This document shows positions 36,298-45,947 of a stretch of DNA of 64,000 nucleotides, piece after piece. The stretch comes from Roseococcus sp. SDR (lineage in GTDB: Bacteria > Pseudomonadota > Alphaproteobacteria > Acetobacterales > Acetobacteraceae). The stretch covers positions 1-64,000 of the forward strand of contig NZ_JAHRCU010000008.1 of NCBI RefSeq assembly GCF_019083995.1, in the 5' to 3' direction. The notes beneath the pieces are model-generated. The model saw only the letters and a program-made list of their open reading frames with translations. It did no database searches and had not been told where the DNA came from. The translations under genes and the position numbers were made by a program. Positions within the stretch are counted from its first letter, which is position 1; each line of letters begins with the position of its first letter.

Positions 36298-37263
36298 ATG
36301 CGCCGCCGCCACCTGCTCTCCCTGCTGCCCGCCACGCTCGCCGCGCCGGCCCTGGCCCAGGCTTTCCCCGAGCGCCCCATCACCTTGGTCATCCCTTTCG
36401 CCCCGGGCGGATCGAGCGACGCCATCGCGCGGCTTCTCTCCGAACGGATGACGCCGCTGCTGGGCCAGCCGGTGGTGGCCGAGAACCGGCCGGGGGCCGG
36501 GGGCATCGTCGCCTCCCAGGCCGTGGCCCGGGCGCGGCCGGATGGCCACACCCTGCTCTTCGGCGGGCTTTCGGCGCAGATCCTGGTGCAGGGCGTGCAG
36601 CCCAACCTGCCCTTCGATCCGGTGGCCGATTTCGCGCCGGTGATCATCACCTCCAAGGTGCCGCTCGTGCTGGTGGCCGCCCGCCAGCTCGAGGTGACCG
36701 ACGCGCCGGCGCTCGTCGAGCGCCTGCGGCGCGAACCGGGCCGGCACAATTTCAGCTCGGCCGGCAATGGCACCTCGGGCCATATCTCGGCGCAGCACTT
36801 CGCCGATGTGAACCAGCTCCAGGTGACGCATGTGCCCTATCGCGGCAGTGCCGCGGGCCTGGCCGACCTGATCGCCGGGCGGATCTCCTACCTTTCCGAC
36901 ACGCCCTCGGTCGTCGCGGCCCAGGCCCAGGCGGGGCAGTTGCGCGCGCTGGCGGTCTTCTCCGGCAGCCGCGCCGCGGCCCTGCCGGGCGTGCCGACCT
37001 TCCGCGAGGCCGGGCTGCCGCAGGTCAACAATATGGAACCCTGGCAGGCCATCCTCGCGCCACGCGGGACGCCGGAGCCGGTTCTGGCGCGGCTGAACGC
37101 CGTGCTGACGGCCATCCTGGGCGAGCCCGAGGTCCGCGCCCGCTTCGCCGCCATCGACCTCACCGTCATGGGCGGCAGCGTGGCCGAGGCCGCCGCCTTC
37201 TTCCGGGCCGAGAACGACCTCTGGGTGCCGATCCTGCGCGGGATGGGGCTTTCGGCCACCTGA
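36298..37263 (+). CDS. Bug-type (tripartite tricarboxylate transporter) periplasmic receptor
   Basis: A 321-residue solute-binding protein. The N-terminus MRRRHLLSLLPATLAAPALAQ is an export signal (twin-arginine-like RRR, then a hydrophobic stretch and an Ala-x-Ala site). The mature part has FPERPITLVIPFAPGGSSDAIAR, a Bug-family hallmark, then VVAENRPGAGG, SSAGNGTSGH and HVPYRGSAAGLADLIAGR. Bug receptors bind carboxylates such as citrate or aromatic acids. No TctA/TctB membrane genes are nearby, as is common for orphan Bug proteins. GAAGGAG precedes the ATG by about 7 bases. It is probably co-transcribed with the esterase. Confidence 0.93.
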   Translation: MRRRHLLSLLPATLAAPALAQAFPERPITLVIPFAPGGSSDAIARLLSERMTPLLGQPVVAENRPGAGGIVASQAVARARPDGHTLLFGGLSAQILVQGVQPNLPFDPVADFAPVIITSKVPLVLVAARQLEVTDAPALVERLRREPGRHNFSSAGNGTSGHISAQHFADVNQLQVTHVPYRGSAAGLADLIAGRISYLSDTPSVVAAQAQAGQLRALAVFSGSRAAALPGVPTFREAGLPQVNNMEPWQAILAPRGTPEPVLARLNAVLTAILGEPEVRARFAAIDLTVMGGSVAEAAAFFRAENDLWVPILRGMGLSAT

Positions 37264-37400
37264 ATGATTGACGCCCCCGGGCTGAGCCCCTAAACGCACG
37301 CTCGTCAGGCGTCCCTGACATGGGTCCCGCGATCTGTGGGATCCCCGTCGCTCCGCGAGTTTCGCGCAGCGGCGCGTTTTCTGTTGGAGAGGGTTTTTTC

Positions 37401-38774
37401 GTGTTCGAGACCTTGGGCAACCGGTTGCAGGGAGTGTTCGACCGCCTGCGCGGCCGCGGCGCCCTGTCCGAGTCCGATGTCTCCGACGCGCTGCGCGAAG
37501 TCCGCGTCGCCCTGCTCGAGGCCGATGTCGCGCTCTCCGTGGTGAAGGACATCACCGCCCGCGTGCGCGAGCGCGCCGTGGGGCAGGAGGTCATCCGCTC
37601 GATCCAGCCCGGCCAGCAGGTCGTGAAGATCGTGAACGACGCGCTGGTGGAAGCGCTGGGCGGCAATGAGCCGGGCCCGCGCGGCATCAGCCTGGACGCC
37701 GCCGCGCCCGTCGCCATCCTGATGGTCGGCCTGCAGGGCTCGGGCAAGACGACCACCTCCGGCAAGATCGCGCTGCGCCTCAAGGGCCGTGAGCGCAAGA
37801 AGGTGCTGCTGGCGAGCCTCGACGTGCACCGCCCCGCCGCGCAATTGCAGCTGGCCCAGCTCGCCGAGCGCGCCGAGGTGACGAGCCTGCCCATCATCGC
37901 GGGCCAGACGCCGCTGCAGATCGCCGAGCGCGCCATGGATCTGGGCCGCCGCGAACTCTATGACGTGGTGATCCTCGACACCGCCGGCCGCCTCTCCATC
38001 GACGAGGCGCTGATGGCCGAGGTCGCGGCCGTGAAGCAGGCGGTGAACCCGCATGAGACGCTGCTGGTCGTGGACGCCATGACCGGCCAGGACGCGGTGA
38101 ACACGGCGCGCATCTTCAATGAGCGCGTGGGCATCTCCGGCATCGTGATGACGCGTGTGGATGGCGATGCGCGCGGTGGCGCGGCGCTCTCCATGCGGGC
38201 CGTCACCGGCGCGCCGATCAAGCTGCTGGGCGCGGGCGAAAAGCTCGACGCGCTCGAGGATTTCCACCCGGACCGCATCGCCAACCGCATCCTCGGCATG
38301 GGGGACATCGTCTCCCTCGTCGAGCGCGCGGCCGAGAGCATCGACCAGGCGGAGGCCGAGAAGCTCGCCGCCCGCATGCAGAAGGGCCAGTTCTCGCTGG
38401 AGGACTATGCCCAGCAGCTCAAGCAGATCGGCAAGATGGGCGGCATGACCGGGCTGATGGGCATGCTGCCCGGTGTGGCGAAGGTCAAGGCGCAGCTGCA
38501 GGACGCCAATCTGGACACCGGCATCCTGAAGAAGCAGGCCGCCATCATCGGCAGCATGACGGTGCAGGAGCGCCGCCAGCCCGACATCATCAAGGCGTCG
38601 CGCAAGCGGCGCATCGCGGCCGGTTCCGGCGCCTCCGTGCAGGAGGTGAACCGCCTGCTCAAGCAGTTCGAGGACATGCGCGACATGATGAAGCGCATGA
38701 ACAAGATGGGCCAGAAGGGGATGATGCGCGGCGGCCTCGCCAGCCTCCTCCCCCAAGGCCGCAGACCTTTTTGA
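37401..38774 (+). CDS. ffh: Signal recognition particle protein Ffh
   Basis: SRP54 homologue that binds signal sequences and 4.5S RNA for co-translational membrane targeting. The 457-residue protein has an N domain, a G domain with P-loop [23 protein letters not shown] and [10 protein letters not shown], and a methionine-rich M domain ([25 protein letters not shown]). It starts with GTG at 37401; GGAGAGGG lies 8-9 bases upstream. The frame opens at 37320, but the added residues do not fit the family. The order ffh-rpsP-rimM-trmD-rplS is widely conserved. Confidence 0.97.
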   Translation: MFETLGNRLQGVFDRLRGRGALSESDVSDALREVRVALLEADVALSVVKDITARVRERAVGQEVIRSIQPGQQVVKIVNDALVEALGGNEPGPRGISLDAAAPVAILMVGLQGSGKTTTSGKIALRLKGRERKKVLLASLDVHRPAAQLQLAQLAERAEVTSLPIIAGQTPLQIAERAMDLGRRELYDVVILDTAGRLSIDEALMAEVAAVKQAVNPHETLLVVDAMTGQDAVNTARIFNERVGISGIVMTRVDGDARGGAALSMRAVTGAPIKLLGAGEKLDALEDFHPDRIANRILGMGDIVSLVERAAESIDQAEAEKLAARMQKGQFSLEDYAQQLKQIGKMGGMTGLMGMLPGVAKVKAQLQDANLDTGILKKQAAIIGSMTVQERRQPDIIKASRKRRIAAGSGASVQEVNRLLKQFEDMRDMMKRMNKMGQKGMMRGGLASLLPQGRRPF

Positions 38775-38796
38775 CTTTACTGAAGGAGAGAGCCCG

Positions 38797-39129
38797 ATGG
38801 GCCTGAAGATCCGCCTTGCCCGCGCCGGTGCGAAGAAGCGCCCCTATTACCACATCGTGGTGGCCGACAGCCGTTCGCCGCGCGATGGCCGCTTCATCGA
38901 GAAGGTGGGCAGCTACAACCCCATGCTGCCGGCCGAGCACGCGGACCGCATCCGCCTGCAGGAGGAGCGCATCAAGGAGTGGCTCTCCCAGGGCGCGCTG
39001 GCGACGGACCGCGTGGCGAAGTTCCTGGGCCGCGCCGGCCTGATCGCGATGCCGGCGATCCCGACGCAGCCGATCCAGTCCGCGCCGAAGAAGAAGGCGC
39101 AGGAACGCGCCGCGGCCGCCGCGCGCTGA
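38797..39129 (+). CDS. rpsP: 30S ribosomal protein S16
   Basis: Small-subunit assembly protein. The 110-residue sequence begins [20 protein letters not shown], followed by [22 protein letters not shown], a family hallmark. The C-terminus is an Ala/Lys-rich extension beyond the roughly 80-residue core, typical of alphaproteobacteria. GAAGGAGAGAG lies upstream of the ATG. It is the second gene of the ffh-rplS operon. Confidence 0.98.
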   Translation: MGLKIRLARAGAKKRPYYHIVVADSRSPRDGRFIEKVGSYNPMLPAEHADRIRLQEERIKEWLSQGALATDRVAKFLGRAGLIAMPAIPTQPIQSAPKKKAQERAAAAAR

Positions 39130-39137
39130 ACTGATCC

Positions 39138-39665
39138 ATGGCTGAGGCGATGATCCTGCTGGGCGAAATCGGGAGGCCGCACGGTGTGCGGGGCCTGGTG
39201 CGCGTCCGCAGCTTCACCGCCGAGCCTGAGGATCTGACGGCCTATGGCCCGCTCAGCGACGCCACGGGCACGCAGCGCTTCGTGCTGGAGATGCTGGCCC
39301 CCGACCTCGCCCGCATCGAAGGTGTTTCCGACCGCGACCAGGCCGCGCGCCTGACCGGGACGAAGCTCTACGTGCCGCGCGCGGCGCTGCCACCGCCCGA
39401 GGATGAGGACGAGTTCTACCTCTCCGACCTCGAGGGCATGGCGGCGGTGACCGAGGCGGGCGCTTCGCTCGGCCGGGTGCGCTCGGTCGAGGATCACGGG
39501 GCGGGGGCCTTCCTCGTGCTGGAAGGCCCGCCCGAGCGGCTGGTGCCCTTCACGCGCGCGGCGGTGCCCGTGGTGGATGTGGCGGCACGCCGCATCACCG
39601 TGGTGCCGCCCGAGGAAGTGCTGGTGGAACCGCAACCGGGCGAGCAGGAGGCGGGCGCGGCATGA
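39138..39665 (+). CDS. rimM: Ribosome maturation factor RimM
   Basis: 16S rRNA processing factor that binds S19 in the 30S head. The 175-residue protein has the N-terminal RimM domain with [19 protein letters not shown] and a C-terminal PRC-barrel ([39 protein letters not shown]). It lies 8 bases after rpsP and overlaps trmD by four bases (ATGA). Length and content are usual for the family. Confidence 0.97.
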   Translation: MAEAMILLGEIGRPHGVRGLVRVRSFTAEPEDLTAYGPLSDATGTQRFVLEMLAPDLARIEGVSDRDQAARLTGTKLYVPRAALPPPEDEDEFYLSDLEGMAAVTEAGASLGRVRSVEDHGAGAFLVLEGPPERLVPFTRAAVPVVDVAARRITVVPPEEVLVEPQPGEQEAGAA

Positions 39666-40375
39666 GCTGGCACGCCACCATCCTGACGCTCTTCCCGGAG
39701 ATGTTCCCGGGGCCGCTCGGCGTCTCGCTGGCCGGCCGCGCGCTGCGCGAGGGCATCTGGCGCTGCGAGGCGCTGGATATCCGGAGCTTCGCGACCGACA
39801 GGCACCGCACGGTGGATGACACGCCCTTCGGCGGCGGCGCCGGCATGGTGATGCGCCCCGACGTGGCGGATACGGCCATCGCGGCCGCCATGCCGGACGG
39901 GGATCGGCGCCCGCTGGTCTATCTCACGCCGCGCGGCCGACTGCTCGACCAGGCGATGGTGCGCGATTTCGCGGCCGGGCCCGGGATCGTGCTGTTCTGC
40001 GGCCGCTACGAGGGGCTGGACCAGCGCGTGATCGAGGCGCGCGGCATGCGCGAGGTGAGCCTCGGCGACTACGTCCTCTCCGGGGGCGAGGTCGCGGCTC
40101 TCGCGCTGCTCGATGCCTGCGTGCGGCTGCTGCCGGGCGTCATGGGCGCGGCCGAGAGCGCGGTGGAGGAAAGCCACAGCGCGGGGCTGCTCGAATACCC
40201 GCACTACACGCGGCCGGCCGAATGGCAGGGCCGCGCCGTCCCGCCCGTGCTGCTCTCGGGCCACCATGCCGAGGTGGCACGCTGGCGGCGCCATCAATCC
40301 GAGGCCGCGACGCGCGAGCGGCGGCCCGATCTCTGGAACCGCATCCAGGTTGCGGGCACGCAAGCCCCGGCCTAA
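39662..40375 (+). CDS. trmD: tRNA (guanine-N1)-methyltransferase TrmD
   Basis: Makes m1G37 next to the anticodon and prevents frameshifting. The 237-residue SPOUT enzyme shows [21 protein letters not shown], the deep-knot segments [14 protein letters not shown] and [11 protein letters not shown], and [19 protein letters not shown]. The ATG overlaps rimM by four bases; rplS follows after 26 bases. It is full length. Confidence 0.98.
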   Translation: MSWHATILTLFPEMFPGPLGVSLAGRALREGIWRCEALDIRSFATDRHRTVDDTPFGGGAGMVMRPDVADTAIAAAMPDGDRRPLVYLTPRGRLLDQAMVRDFAAGPGIVLFCGRYEGLDQRVIEARGMREVSLGDYVLSGGEVAALALLDACVRLLPGVMGAAESAVEESHSAGLLEYPHYTRPAEWQGRAVPPVLLSGHHAEVARWRRHQSEAATRERRPDLWNRIQVAGTQAPA

Positions 40376-40401
40376 AGCAATTTCTTCGAAAGGACTTGAC
40401 C

Positions 40402-40806
40402 ATGAACCTCTTGCAGCAGTTCGACGCCGACCAGAAGGCCCGCCTGACGGCCGCGCGCCCCGTTCCCGAATTCGCCGCCGGTGACACCGTGCGCGTGATG
40501 GTGAAGGTGGTGGAAGGCGAGCGCACGCGCGTCCAGGCCTATGAGGGCGTGGTGATCGCGCGTTCCAACCGCGGCCTGCACAGCAACTTCACGGTGCGCA
40601 AGCTCTCCTACGGTGAGGGCGTTGAGCGCGTCTTCCCGCTGCACTCCCCCTCCATCGCGGAGATCTCCGTGGTCCGCCGCGGCAAGGTGCGCCGCGCGAA
40701 GCTCTATTACCTGCGTGGCCGCACCGGCAAGTCCGCGCGCATCGCCGAGAAGCTCGGCCTGCGCACCCCAGCCGCCGAGGCCGGCAAGGACGCCGCCGAG
40801 GCCTGA
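40402..40806 (+). CDS. rplS: 50S ribosomal protein L19
   Basis: Large-subunit protein at the 30S-50S interface. The 134-residue protein contains [31 protein letters not shown] and the basic [22 protein letters not shown], all typical. AAAGGACTTGACC provides the ribosome-binding site. The open frame from 40222 overlaps trmD, but the ATG at 40402 is the family start. A strong GC hairpin follows the stop and separates it from leuC. Confidence 0.98.
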   Translation: MNLLQQFDADQKARLTAARPVPEFAAGDTVRVMVKVVEGERTRVQAYEGVVIARSNRGLHSNFTVRKLSYGEGVERVFPLHSPSIAEISVVRRGKVRRAKLYYLRGRTGKSARIAEKLGLRTPAAEAGKDAAEA

Positions 40807-40815
40807 GGCCCGGTT

Positions 40816-40839
40816 GCGGGGGGCTGTCCGGCCCCCCGC
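40816..40839 (+). terminator. Hairpin between rplS and leuC
   Basis: A perfect 9-bp stem, GCGGGGGGC (40816-40824) and GCCCCCCGC (40831-40839), with loop TGTCCG starts 9 bases after rplS. No T-run follows, so it may attenuate rather than fully end transcription before leuC. Confidence 0.5.
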
Positions 40840-40872
40840 CTGACTATCACTGCCAAGAGGGAGAAGCCGCCA

Positions 40873-42303
40873 ATGAGCGCTGGAAAGCCGCGCACGCTGT
40901 TCGACAAGATCTGGGCCGCCCATGTGGTCGAGACGCTTCCGGACGGAACGGCCCTTCTCTACATCGACCTCCACCTCACCCATGAGGTGACGACGCCGCA
41001 GGCCTTCGAGGGCCTGCGCATGGCCGGCCGCAAGATCCGCCGCCCGGATCTGACGCTGGGCGTGATCGACCACAACATCGCGACCGACGCCTCGCGCTAC
41101 ACCGGCATCGTGGACCCCGAGAGCCGCCTGCAGGTCGAGACGCTGGAGAAGAACGCGGCCGAATTCGGCATGCCGCTCATCCCGCTGCTCGACAAGCGCC
41201 AGGGCATCGTCCACGTCATCGGGCCGGAACTGGGCCGTTCGCTGCCGGGCATGACCATCGTCTGCGGCGATAGCCACACCTCGACGCATGGCGCGATGGG
41301 GGCACTCGCCTTCGGCATCGGCACCTCCGAGGTGGAGCATGTGCTGGCCACGCAGACGCTGCTGCAGAAGCCGGCCAAGAACATGCAGGTGCTGGTCGAG
41401 GGCAACCTCGCCATCGGCTGCTCGGGCAAGGACATCACGCTGGCCATCATCGGCAAGATCGGCACGGCGGGCGGCACGGGCCATGTCATCGAGTATTGCG
41501 GCGATACGATCCGCGCGCTCGACATGGCGGGCCGCATGACGCTCTGCAACATGTCCATCGAGGGCGGGGCGCGGGCCGGCATGGTGGCGCCGGACGAGAC
41601 CACCTTCGAGTATATCCGCGGCCGCCCCATGGCGCCGAAGGGCGAGGCGCTGGCGCGCGCCATGGAATACTGGAAGACGCTGCCGAGCGACCCGGGTGCC
41701 CATTACGACACGGTGGTGAAGCTCGCCGCGCATGAGATCGCGCCGCAGGTCACCTGGGGCACCAGCCCCGAGGATGTGCTGCCCATCACGGGCGTGGTGC
41801 CGAACCCGGAAGAGGCCAAGGACGAGGCGCGCCGCGCCCAGCTCCGCCGCATGGTCGAATATATGGGCCTGACGCCGGGGCAGAAGCTGACGGACCTCAA
41901 GATCGACGTCGCCTTCATCGGCAGCTGCACCAACAGCCGCATCGAGGATATCCGCGCCGCCGCCGCCATCGCCAAGGGCCGCAAGGTGGCCGATGGCGTG
42001 CGCGCCATGGTGGTGCCGGGCTCCGGCCTCGTGAAGGCGCAGGCCGAGGAGGAGGGGCTGGATCGCATCCTCACCGAGGCCGGCTTCGAATGGCGCGAGG
42101 CGGGCTGCTCGATGTGCCTCGGCATGAACCCGGACAAGCTGACGCCGGGCCAGCGCAGCGCCAGCACCAGCAACCGCAATTTCGAAGGGCGCCAGGGCCC
42201 GGGCGGGCGCACGCACCTGCTCTCGCCCGCCATGGCGGCGGCCGCCGCCATCGCCGGCCACCTGGCCGATGTGCGCGATTATCAGCCCAAGGGGAGCCTG
42301 TGA
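40873..42303 (+). CDS. leuC: 3-isopropylmalate dehydratase large subunit
   Basis: Aconitase-like subunit of isopropylmalate isomerase in leucine synthesis, working with LeuD. The 476-residue protein has [33 protein letters not shown], and the 4Fe-4S ligands in GSCTNSR and CSMCLGMN. It ends [19 protein letters not shown]-like, as [22 protein letters not shown] lies upstream of the ATG. leuD starts 2 bases after its stop and overlaps leuB, so the three genes form a leuCDB operon downstream of the ribosomal block. Confidence 0.98.
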   Translation: MSAGKPRTLFDKIWAAHVVETLPDGTALLYIDLHLTHEVTTPQAFEGLRMAGRKIRRPDLTLGVIDHNIATDASRYTGIVDPESRLQVETLEKNAAEFGMPLIPLLDKRQGIVHVIGPELGRSLPGMTIVCGDSHTSTHGAMGALAFGIGTSEVEHVLATQTLLQKPAKNMQVLVEGNLAIGCSGKDITLAIIGKIGTAGGTGHVIEYCGDTIRALDMAGRMTLCNMSIEGGARAGMVAPDETTFEYIRGRPMAPKGEALARAMEYWKTLPSDPGAHYDTVVKLAAHEIAPQVTWGTSPEDVLPITGVVPNPEEAKDEARRAQLRRMVEYMGLTPGQKLTDLKIDVAFIGSCTNSRIEDIRAAAAIAKGRKVADGVRAMVVPGSGLVKAQAEEEGLDRILTEAGFEWREAGCSMCLGMNPDKLTPGQRSASTSNRNFEGRQGPGGRTHLLSPAMAAAAAIAGHLADVRDYQPKGSL

Positions 42304-42304
42304 C

Positions 42305-42931
42305 ATGCAAGCCTTCACCACGCTGACCGGCATCGCGGCCCCGCTTCCCAAGGCCAATGTGGATACCGACCAGATCATCCCCGCGCGCTTCCTGAAGTCC
42401 ATCGCGCGCACGGGCTTCGGCAAGAACCTCTTCGCCAATTTCCGCTACAATCCGGATGGCTCGGAGCAGCCGGATTTCGTGCTGAACCAGGAGCCCTATC
42501 GCAAGGCCGAGATCCTCATCGCCTTCGAGAATTTCGGCTGCGGCTCCTCGCGTGAGCATGCGCCCTGGGCGCTGCTCGATTTCGGCATCCGCTGCGTGAT
42601 CGCGCCCGACTTCGCCGACATCTTCCACAACAACAGCTTCAAGAACGGCCTGCTGCCCATCCGCCTGCCGCGCGAGATCTGCGAGAAGCTGATGGAAGAT
42701 GCCAAGCTCGGCGGCAATGCGCGCATCACGGTGGATCTGGAGCGCAATGTCGTCGTGCGCCCGAATGGCGAGGAGATCTCCTTCTCCATCGACCCGTTCC
42801 GCCGCCACTGCCTGCTGAACGGCCTCGATGATATCGGCCAGACGATGCAGCACACGACTTCCATCGACAGCTATGAAGACAAGCAGCGCCAGGCCCAGCC
42901 CTGGCTGCACGCCGCGGAGAACCGCCTGTGA
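42305..42931 (+). CDS. leuD: 3-isopropylmalate dehydratase small subunit
   Basis: Swivelling-domain subunit of isopropylmalate isomerase. The 208-residue protein has [33 protein letters not shown] and [11 protein letters not shown], the family signatures. The ATG at 42305 is 1-2 bases after the leuC stop, though the frame opens at 42269. It overlaps leuB by four bases (GTGA). Length is standard for the group with the longer N-terminal part. Confidence 0.98.
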   Translation: MQAFTTLTGIAAPLPKANVDTDQIIPARFLKSIARTGFGKNLFANFRYNPDGSEQPDFVLNQEPYRKAEILIAFENFGCGSSREHAPWALLDFGIRCVIAPDFADIFHNNSFKNGLLPIRLPREICEKLMEDAKLGGNARITVDLERNVVVRPNGEEISFSIDPFRRHCLLNGLDDIGQTMQHTTSIDSYEDKQRQAQPWLHAAENRL

Positions 42932-44040
42932 TCGCCAACAAGAAGCTCCTCGTCCTGCCGGGTGACGGCATCGGCCCCGAGGTGATGCACGAGGTCCGCC
43001 GCGTCATCGACTGGATGGAAAGCCGCCGCATGGTGCGCTTCGAGATCGGCGAGGGCCTGGTGGGTGGTGCGGCCATCGATGCCGAGGGCGTGCCCTGCCC
43101 GGACCGCACGCTGGAAGCCGCGCGCAACGCCGATGCCGTGCTCTTCGGCAGCGTGGGCGGCCCCAAGTGGGACAAGCTGCCCTTCGAGCAGCGCCCTGAG
43201 CTTGGCATCCTGCGCCTGCGCAAGGAGCTTGGCCTGTTTGCCAACCTCCGCCCGGCCATCGTGCTCGATCCGCTCGTGGACGCCTCCTCGCTGAAGCCCG
43301 ATGTGGTGCGCGGCCTCGACATCATGATCGTGCGGGAGAGCACGGGCGGCATCTATTTCGGTGAGCCGCGCGGCATCCATACCGACGCCAACGGCAAGCG
43401 CGTCGGCATCGACACCGAGGTCTATTCGGAGGAGGAGATCGCCCGCGCCGCGCGCGTCGCCTTCGACCTCGCGCGCAAGCGCCGCAACAAGGTGACGAGC
43501 ACCGAGAAGGCGAATGTCATGCAGTCCGGCCGCCTCTGGCGCGCCGTGGTGAGCGAGGTCCACAAGGCCGAGTTCCCGGATGTCGAGCTCGAGCACATGT
43601 ATGCCGACAATGCGGCGATGCAGCTCTGCTCCCGCCCCAAGCAGTTCGACGTGATCCTCGCCTCCAACCTCTTCGGCGACGTGCTGAGCGATCTCGCGGC
43701 CGCTCTCACCGGCTCGCTTGGCATGCTGCCTTCGGCCACGCTGGGCGCCGTGCAGCCCGATGGCCGCCGCCATGCGCTCTATGAGCCGATCCACGGCTCG
43801 GCCCCGGATATCGCGGGCAAGGGCATCGCGAATCCGTCGGCGCAGATCCTCTCCTTCGCCATGCTGCTGCGCTGGTCCTTCGGCATGGAGGAGCAGGCGA
43901 AGCTGGTGGAGCAGGCGGTGGAGCGCGTGCTGGCCGGTGGTCTGCGCACGGCCGACATCATGCAGCCCGGCATGGCGCGCATCAGCTGCTCCGTGATGGG
44001 CGAGAGCGTGGTGCGGGAGTTGAACAAGCTCGCCGGTTGA
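42928..44040 (+). CDS. leuB: 3-isopropylmalate dehydrogenase
   Basis: NAD-dependent oxidative decarboxylation of 3-isopropylmalate in leucine synthesis. The 370-residue protein begins [19 protein letters not shown] and has [39 protein letters not shown] (metal site) and [19 protein letters not shown]. It starts with GTG inside the leuD stop. It ends the leu operon; a tRNA-Arg gene with its own candidate promoter lies about 110 bases downstream. Confidence 0.98.
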   Translation: MIANKKLLVLPGDGIGPEVMHEVRRVIDWMESRRMVRFEIGEGLVGGAAIDAEGVPCPDRTLEAARNADAVLFGSVGGPKWDKLPFEQRPELGILRLRKELGLFANLRPAIVLDPLVDASSLKPDVVRGLDIMIVRESTGGIYFGEPRGIHTDANGKRVGIDTEVYSEEEIARAARVAFDLARKRRNKVTSTEKANVMQSGRLWRAVVSEVHKAEFPDVELEHMYADNAAMQLCSRPKQFDVILASNLFGDVLSDLAAALTGSLGMLPSATLGAVQPDGRRHALYEPIHGSAPDIAGKGIANPSAQILSFAMLLRWSFGMEEQAKLVEQAVERVLAGGLRTADIMQPGMARISCSVMGESVVRELNKLAG

Positions 44041-44110
44041 TCCGCGCGGCACGCATGGCGCCCTTGCCGCAACGCGCGGCGGGATCGTCACAAAGCTGAC
44101 GCCCGGGGGG

Positions 44111-44139
44111 TTGCGCGGCATGGCCGCGAAGGCTATTCC
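44111..44139 (+). promoter_or_regulatory. Candidate promoter for tRNA-Arg(ACG)
   Basis: TTGCGC (44111-44116), 17 bases and TATTCC (44134-44139) lie 14 bases before the tRNA. Box matches are moderate but the geometry is right. Confidence 0.4.
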
Positions 44140-44153
44140 CCGGGCCACGGCAA

Positions 44154-44229
44154 GCACCCGTAGCTCAATGGATAGAGCACCAGACTACGAATCTGGGGGT
44201 TGGAGGTTCGAGTCCTTCCGGGTGCGCCA
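44154..44229 (+). tRNA. tRNA-Arg (anticodon ACG)
   Basis: The 76-base cloverleaf starts GCACCCGTAGCTCAATGG. The acceptor stem is GCACCCG/CGGGTGC, the anticodon arm CCAGA-CTACGAA-TCTGG gives ACG, and an encoded CCA follows discriminator G. ACG is normally deaminated to ICG by TadA, reading CGU, CGC and CGA. A terminator follows. Confidence 0.97.
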
Positions 44230-44251
44230 CTCTTCCTGCGATGCCGATACG

Positions 44252-44283
44252 AAAAAGGGCGAGCCTCACGGCTCGCCCTTTTC
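44252..44283. terminator. Bidirectional intrinsic terminator
   Basis: AAAAAGGGCGAGCC faces GGCTCGCCCTTTT around loop TCAC, so T-runs follow the stem on both strands. It separates tRNA-Arg from the convergent Bug-receptor gene and probably ends both transcripts. Confidence 0.9.
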
Positions 44284-44304
44284 GCGTCCGGCGCTGTGCG
44301 CGCC

Positions 44305-45267
44305 TTACTCGGGCTCGATCCCCGCGGCGCGGATCGCGTTCGTCCACTTCACCGTCTCGCTGCGCATGAAGGCCACCGCCTCCTCCTGCGTGGAGGGCGT
44401 GACACTCATGCCCAGCGTCTGCTCCAGCCGCTGGCGCAGCTCGGGGTTCTGCGTCGCATGGCGCACGGCGGCGTTGAGGCGCGCCAGCACGGCGGGCGGT
44501 GTGCCCGTGGGCGCCACCAGCACGAACCAGGCGAAGAGCTCGTAGTTCGGCAGGTTGCCGGCCTCGGCCACGGTCGGCACATCGGGCAGCTGCGGCGAGC
44601 GCGTGCGCGTCGTCACACCCAGCACGCGGAGCTGGCCCGCCTGGGTGGGCGGCAGGATCACCGCCTGGTCGGCGATGAAGACGTCCACGCGGCCCGAAAT
44701 CAGATCCTGCACGGCGGCCGGCGAAGCGCGGTAGGGCACGTGCAGCATGCGCACGCCGGCCATCGAGGCCAGCATCTCGGAGGCCACGCGCTGCGAGGAG
44801 GATGCGGAGGCGAAGGAGATCGCCTCCGGCCGCGCGCGGGCCGCGGTGAGCAGATCGGCCAGCGTGCGGTGCGGGCTGTTGGCCGGCACCGCCACCAGCA
44901 GCGGAACGGAAGCGAGCAGCGACGCCGGGACGAAGTCGCGCTCCATATCGAAGGGCACGCGGCGGAACAGCGCGTTCGCCGCGGCATTGGTGGAGTTGGT
45001 GCCGAAGAGCAGCGTCAGGCCATCCGGCGCCGAACGCGCGACGAATTCGGCACCGATCAGCCCCGAGGCGCCGGCGCGATTCTCGACGACGACGGGCTGG
45101 CCCAGCACCTCGCGCATGCGCTCGGCAAACAGACGCGCCACGATGTCGGTCGCGCTGCCGGCGGCGAAGGGTACGACGGCGCGGACGGGCGCCGCGGGCC
45201 ATTCCTGGGCGGCGGCGGGCAGCGCGAGCGCGGCGGGGGCGGCGGTGAGAAGCGTGCGGCGAAGCAT
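44305..45267 (-). CDS. Bug-type periplasmic solute receptor
   Basis: A 320-residue orphan tricarboxylate-type receptor. The signal sequence MLRRTLLTAAPAALALPAAAQ has paired arginines and an Ala-rich cleavage site. The mature part contains WPAAPVRAVVPFAAGSATDIVAR, VVVENRAGASG, HVPYRASPAAVQDLISGR and VPTVAEAGNLPNYE. GGAGGA lies 6-7 bases before the ATG. It is the last gene of a minus-strand operon with an AtzG-like protein, an amidase and an HpnG-like nucleosidase, 26 bases after the latter. This suggests uptake of the amidase substrate, but the ligand is unknown. Confidence 0.92.
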   Translation of the reverse strand: MLRRTLLTAAPAALALPAAAQEWPAAPVRAVVPFAAGSATDIVARLFAERMREVLGQPVVVENRAGASGLIGAEFVARSAPDGLTLLFGTNSTNAAANALFRRVPFDMERDFVPASLLASVPLLVAVPANSPHRTLADLLTAARARPEAISFASASSSQRVASEMLASMAGVRMLHVPYRASPAAVQDLISGRVDVFIADQAVILPPTQAGQLRVLGVTTRTRSPQLPDVPTVAEAGNLPNYELFAWFVLVAPTGTPPAVLARLNAAVRHATQNPELRQRLEQTLGMSVTPSTQEEAVAFMRSETVKWTNAIRAAGIEPE

Positions 45268-45293
45268 GGTGGGTCCTCCGGTTTGGCGCGGAG

Positions 45294-45947
45294 TTAGAGC
45301 GCGGGAGCCGCAGAGGCAAGAACACGGCGCAGCGCGGCATGGGCGGCGGCGCTGGCGCGTGCCAGGCGCAGCAGGGCAGGGAGGTCTTGCGGCCGGCGCA
45401 GCAGCGCGCGCAGCACGCGGCCGGGCGCGGGTGAGCCATCCGGGTTGAGCCCGACCGCGGCCGCTTCGGGCAGCACATCTCGCGGCCCGTCCGCCACGGC
45501 CCGCAGAGCCGCGAAAGGCAGGCCGCGCGCCGCGGCGAAGCGCCAGGCGGCGCCGCTTTCCATATCCACTGCCAGCGCGCCCGAGGCACGGTACAGCGCG
45601 GCCTTGGCGGCGCCGCTGTCCAGCAGCGCATCGCTCGCCGCGAGCACGCCTGAGCGCGCCTTGCAGCGGGCCTGCAGCGTGGCGGACCAGGCGGCGTCCA
45701 CGGCGCGCGCCACGCCCGCTTCCCAGAGCGCGGAGGCCACCAGCACGTCGCCGGTGGCGACATCGGGCGCCAGGCCGCCCGCGATGCCAAAGGAGAGAAC
45801 AGCGGCCGCATCCGCGGGCCACAGCGTCGCAAGCCGCGCCGGATCGCCGCCGGAGACGATGCAGCGCACCCCCGCCGGCAGCAGTGCCGCCTCGCTCTTC
45901 AACCCGACGACGACGACGCAGCCGGGCGGGAAGATCGCCTCAACCAT
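45294..45947 (-). CDS. Phosphorylase-superfamily nucleosidase, HpnG-like
   Basis: A 217-residue member of the purine nucleoside phosphorylase/MTA-SAH nucleosidase superfamily. SFGIAGGLAPDVATGDVLVAS and the ribose-binding VDMESGAAWRFAA are visible. The glycine-poor N-terminus VVVVGLKSEAALLP and short length fit HpnG, which removes adenine from adenosylhopane in hopanoid side-chain synthesis. Other hpn genes are absent from the window, so the specific role is an inference. I start at MVEAIFPPG (45947); the frame opens 48 bases earlier. It overlaps the amidase stop by eight bases. Confidence 0.75.
   Translation of the reverse strand: MVEAIFPPGCVVVVGLKSEAALLPAGVRCIVSGGDPARLATLWPADAAAVLSFGIAGGLAPDVATGDVLVASALWEAGVARAVDAAWSATLQARCKARSGVLAASDALLDSGAAKAALYRASGALAVDMESGAAWRFAAARGLPFAALRAVADGPRDVLPEAAAVGLNPDGSPAPGRVLRALLRRPQDLPALLRLARASAAAHAALRRVLASAAPAL

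Noticed and set aside
36298-37263. A complete tripartite (TctABC) transporter around the Bug receptor
   Set aside because: No TctA or TctB membrane genes are adjacent at either Bug locus; both receptors are orphans.
44165-45832. 555-codon minus-strand frame covering the tRNA-Arg, Bug and nucleosidase genes
   Set aside because: It overlaps a tRNA and two recognisable proteins in another frame and has Arg/Ala-rich composition.
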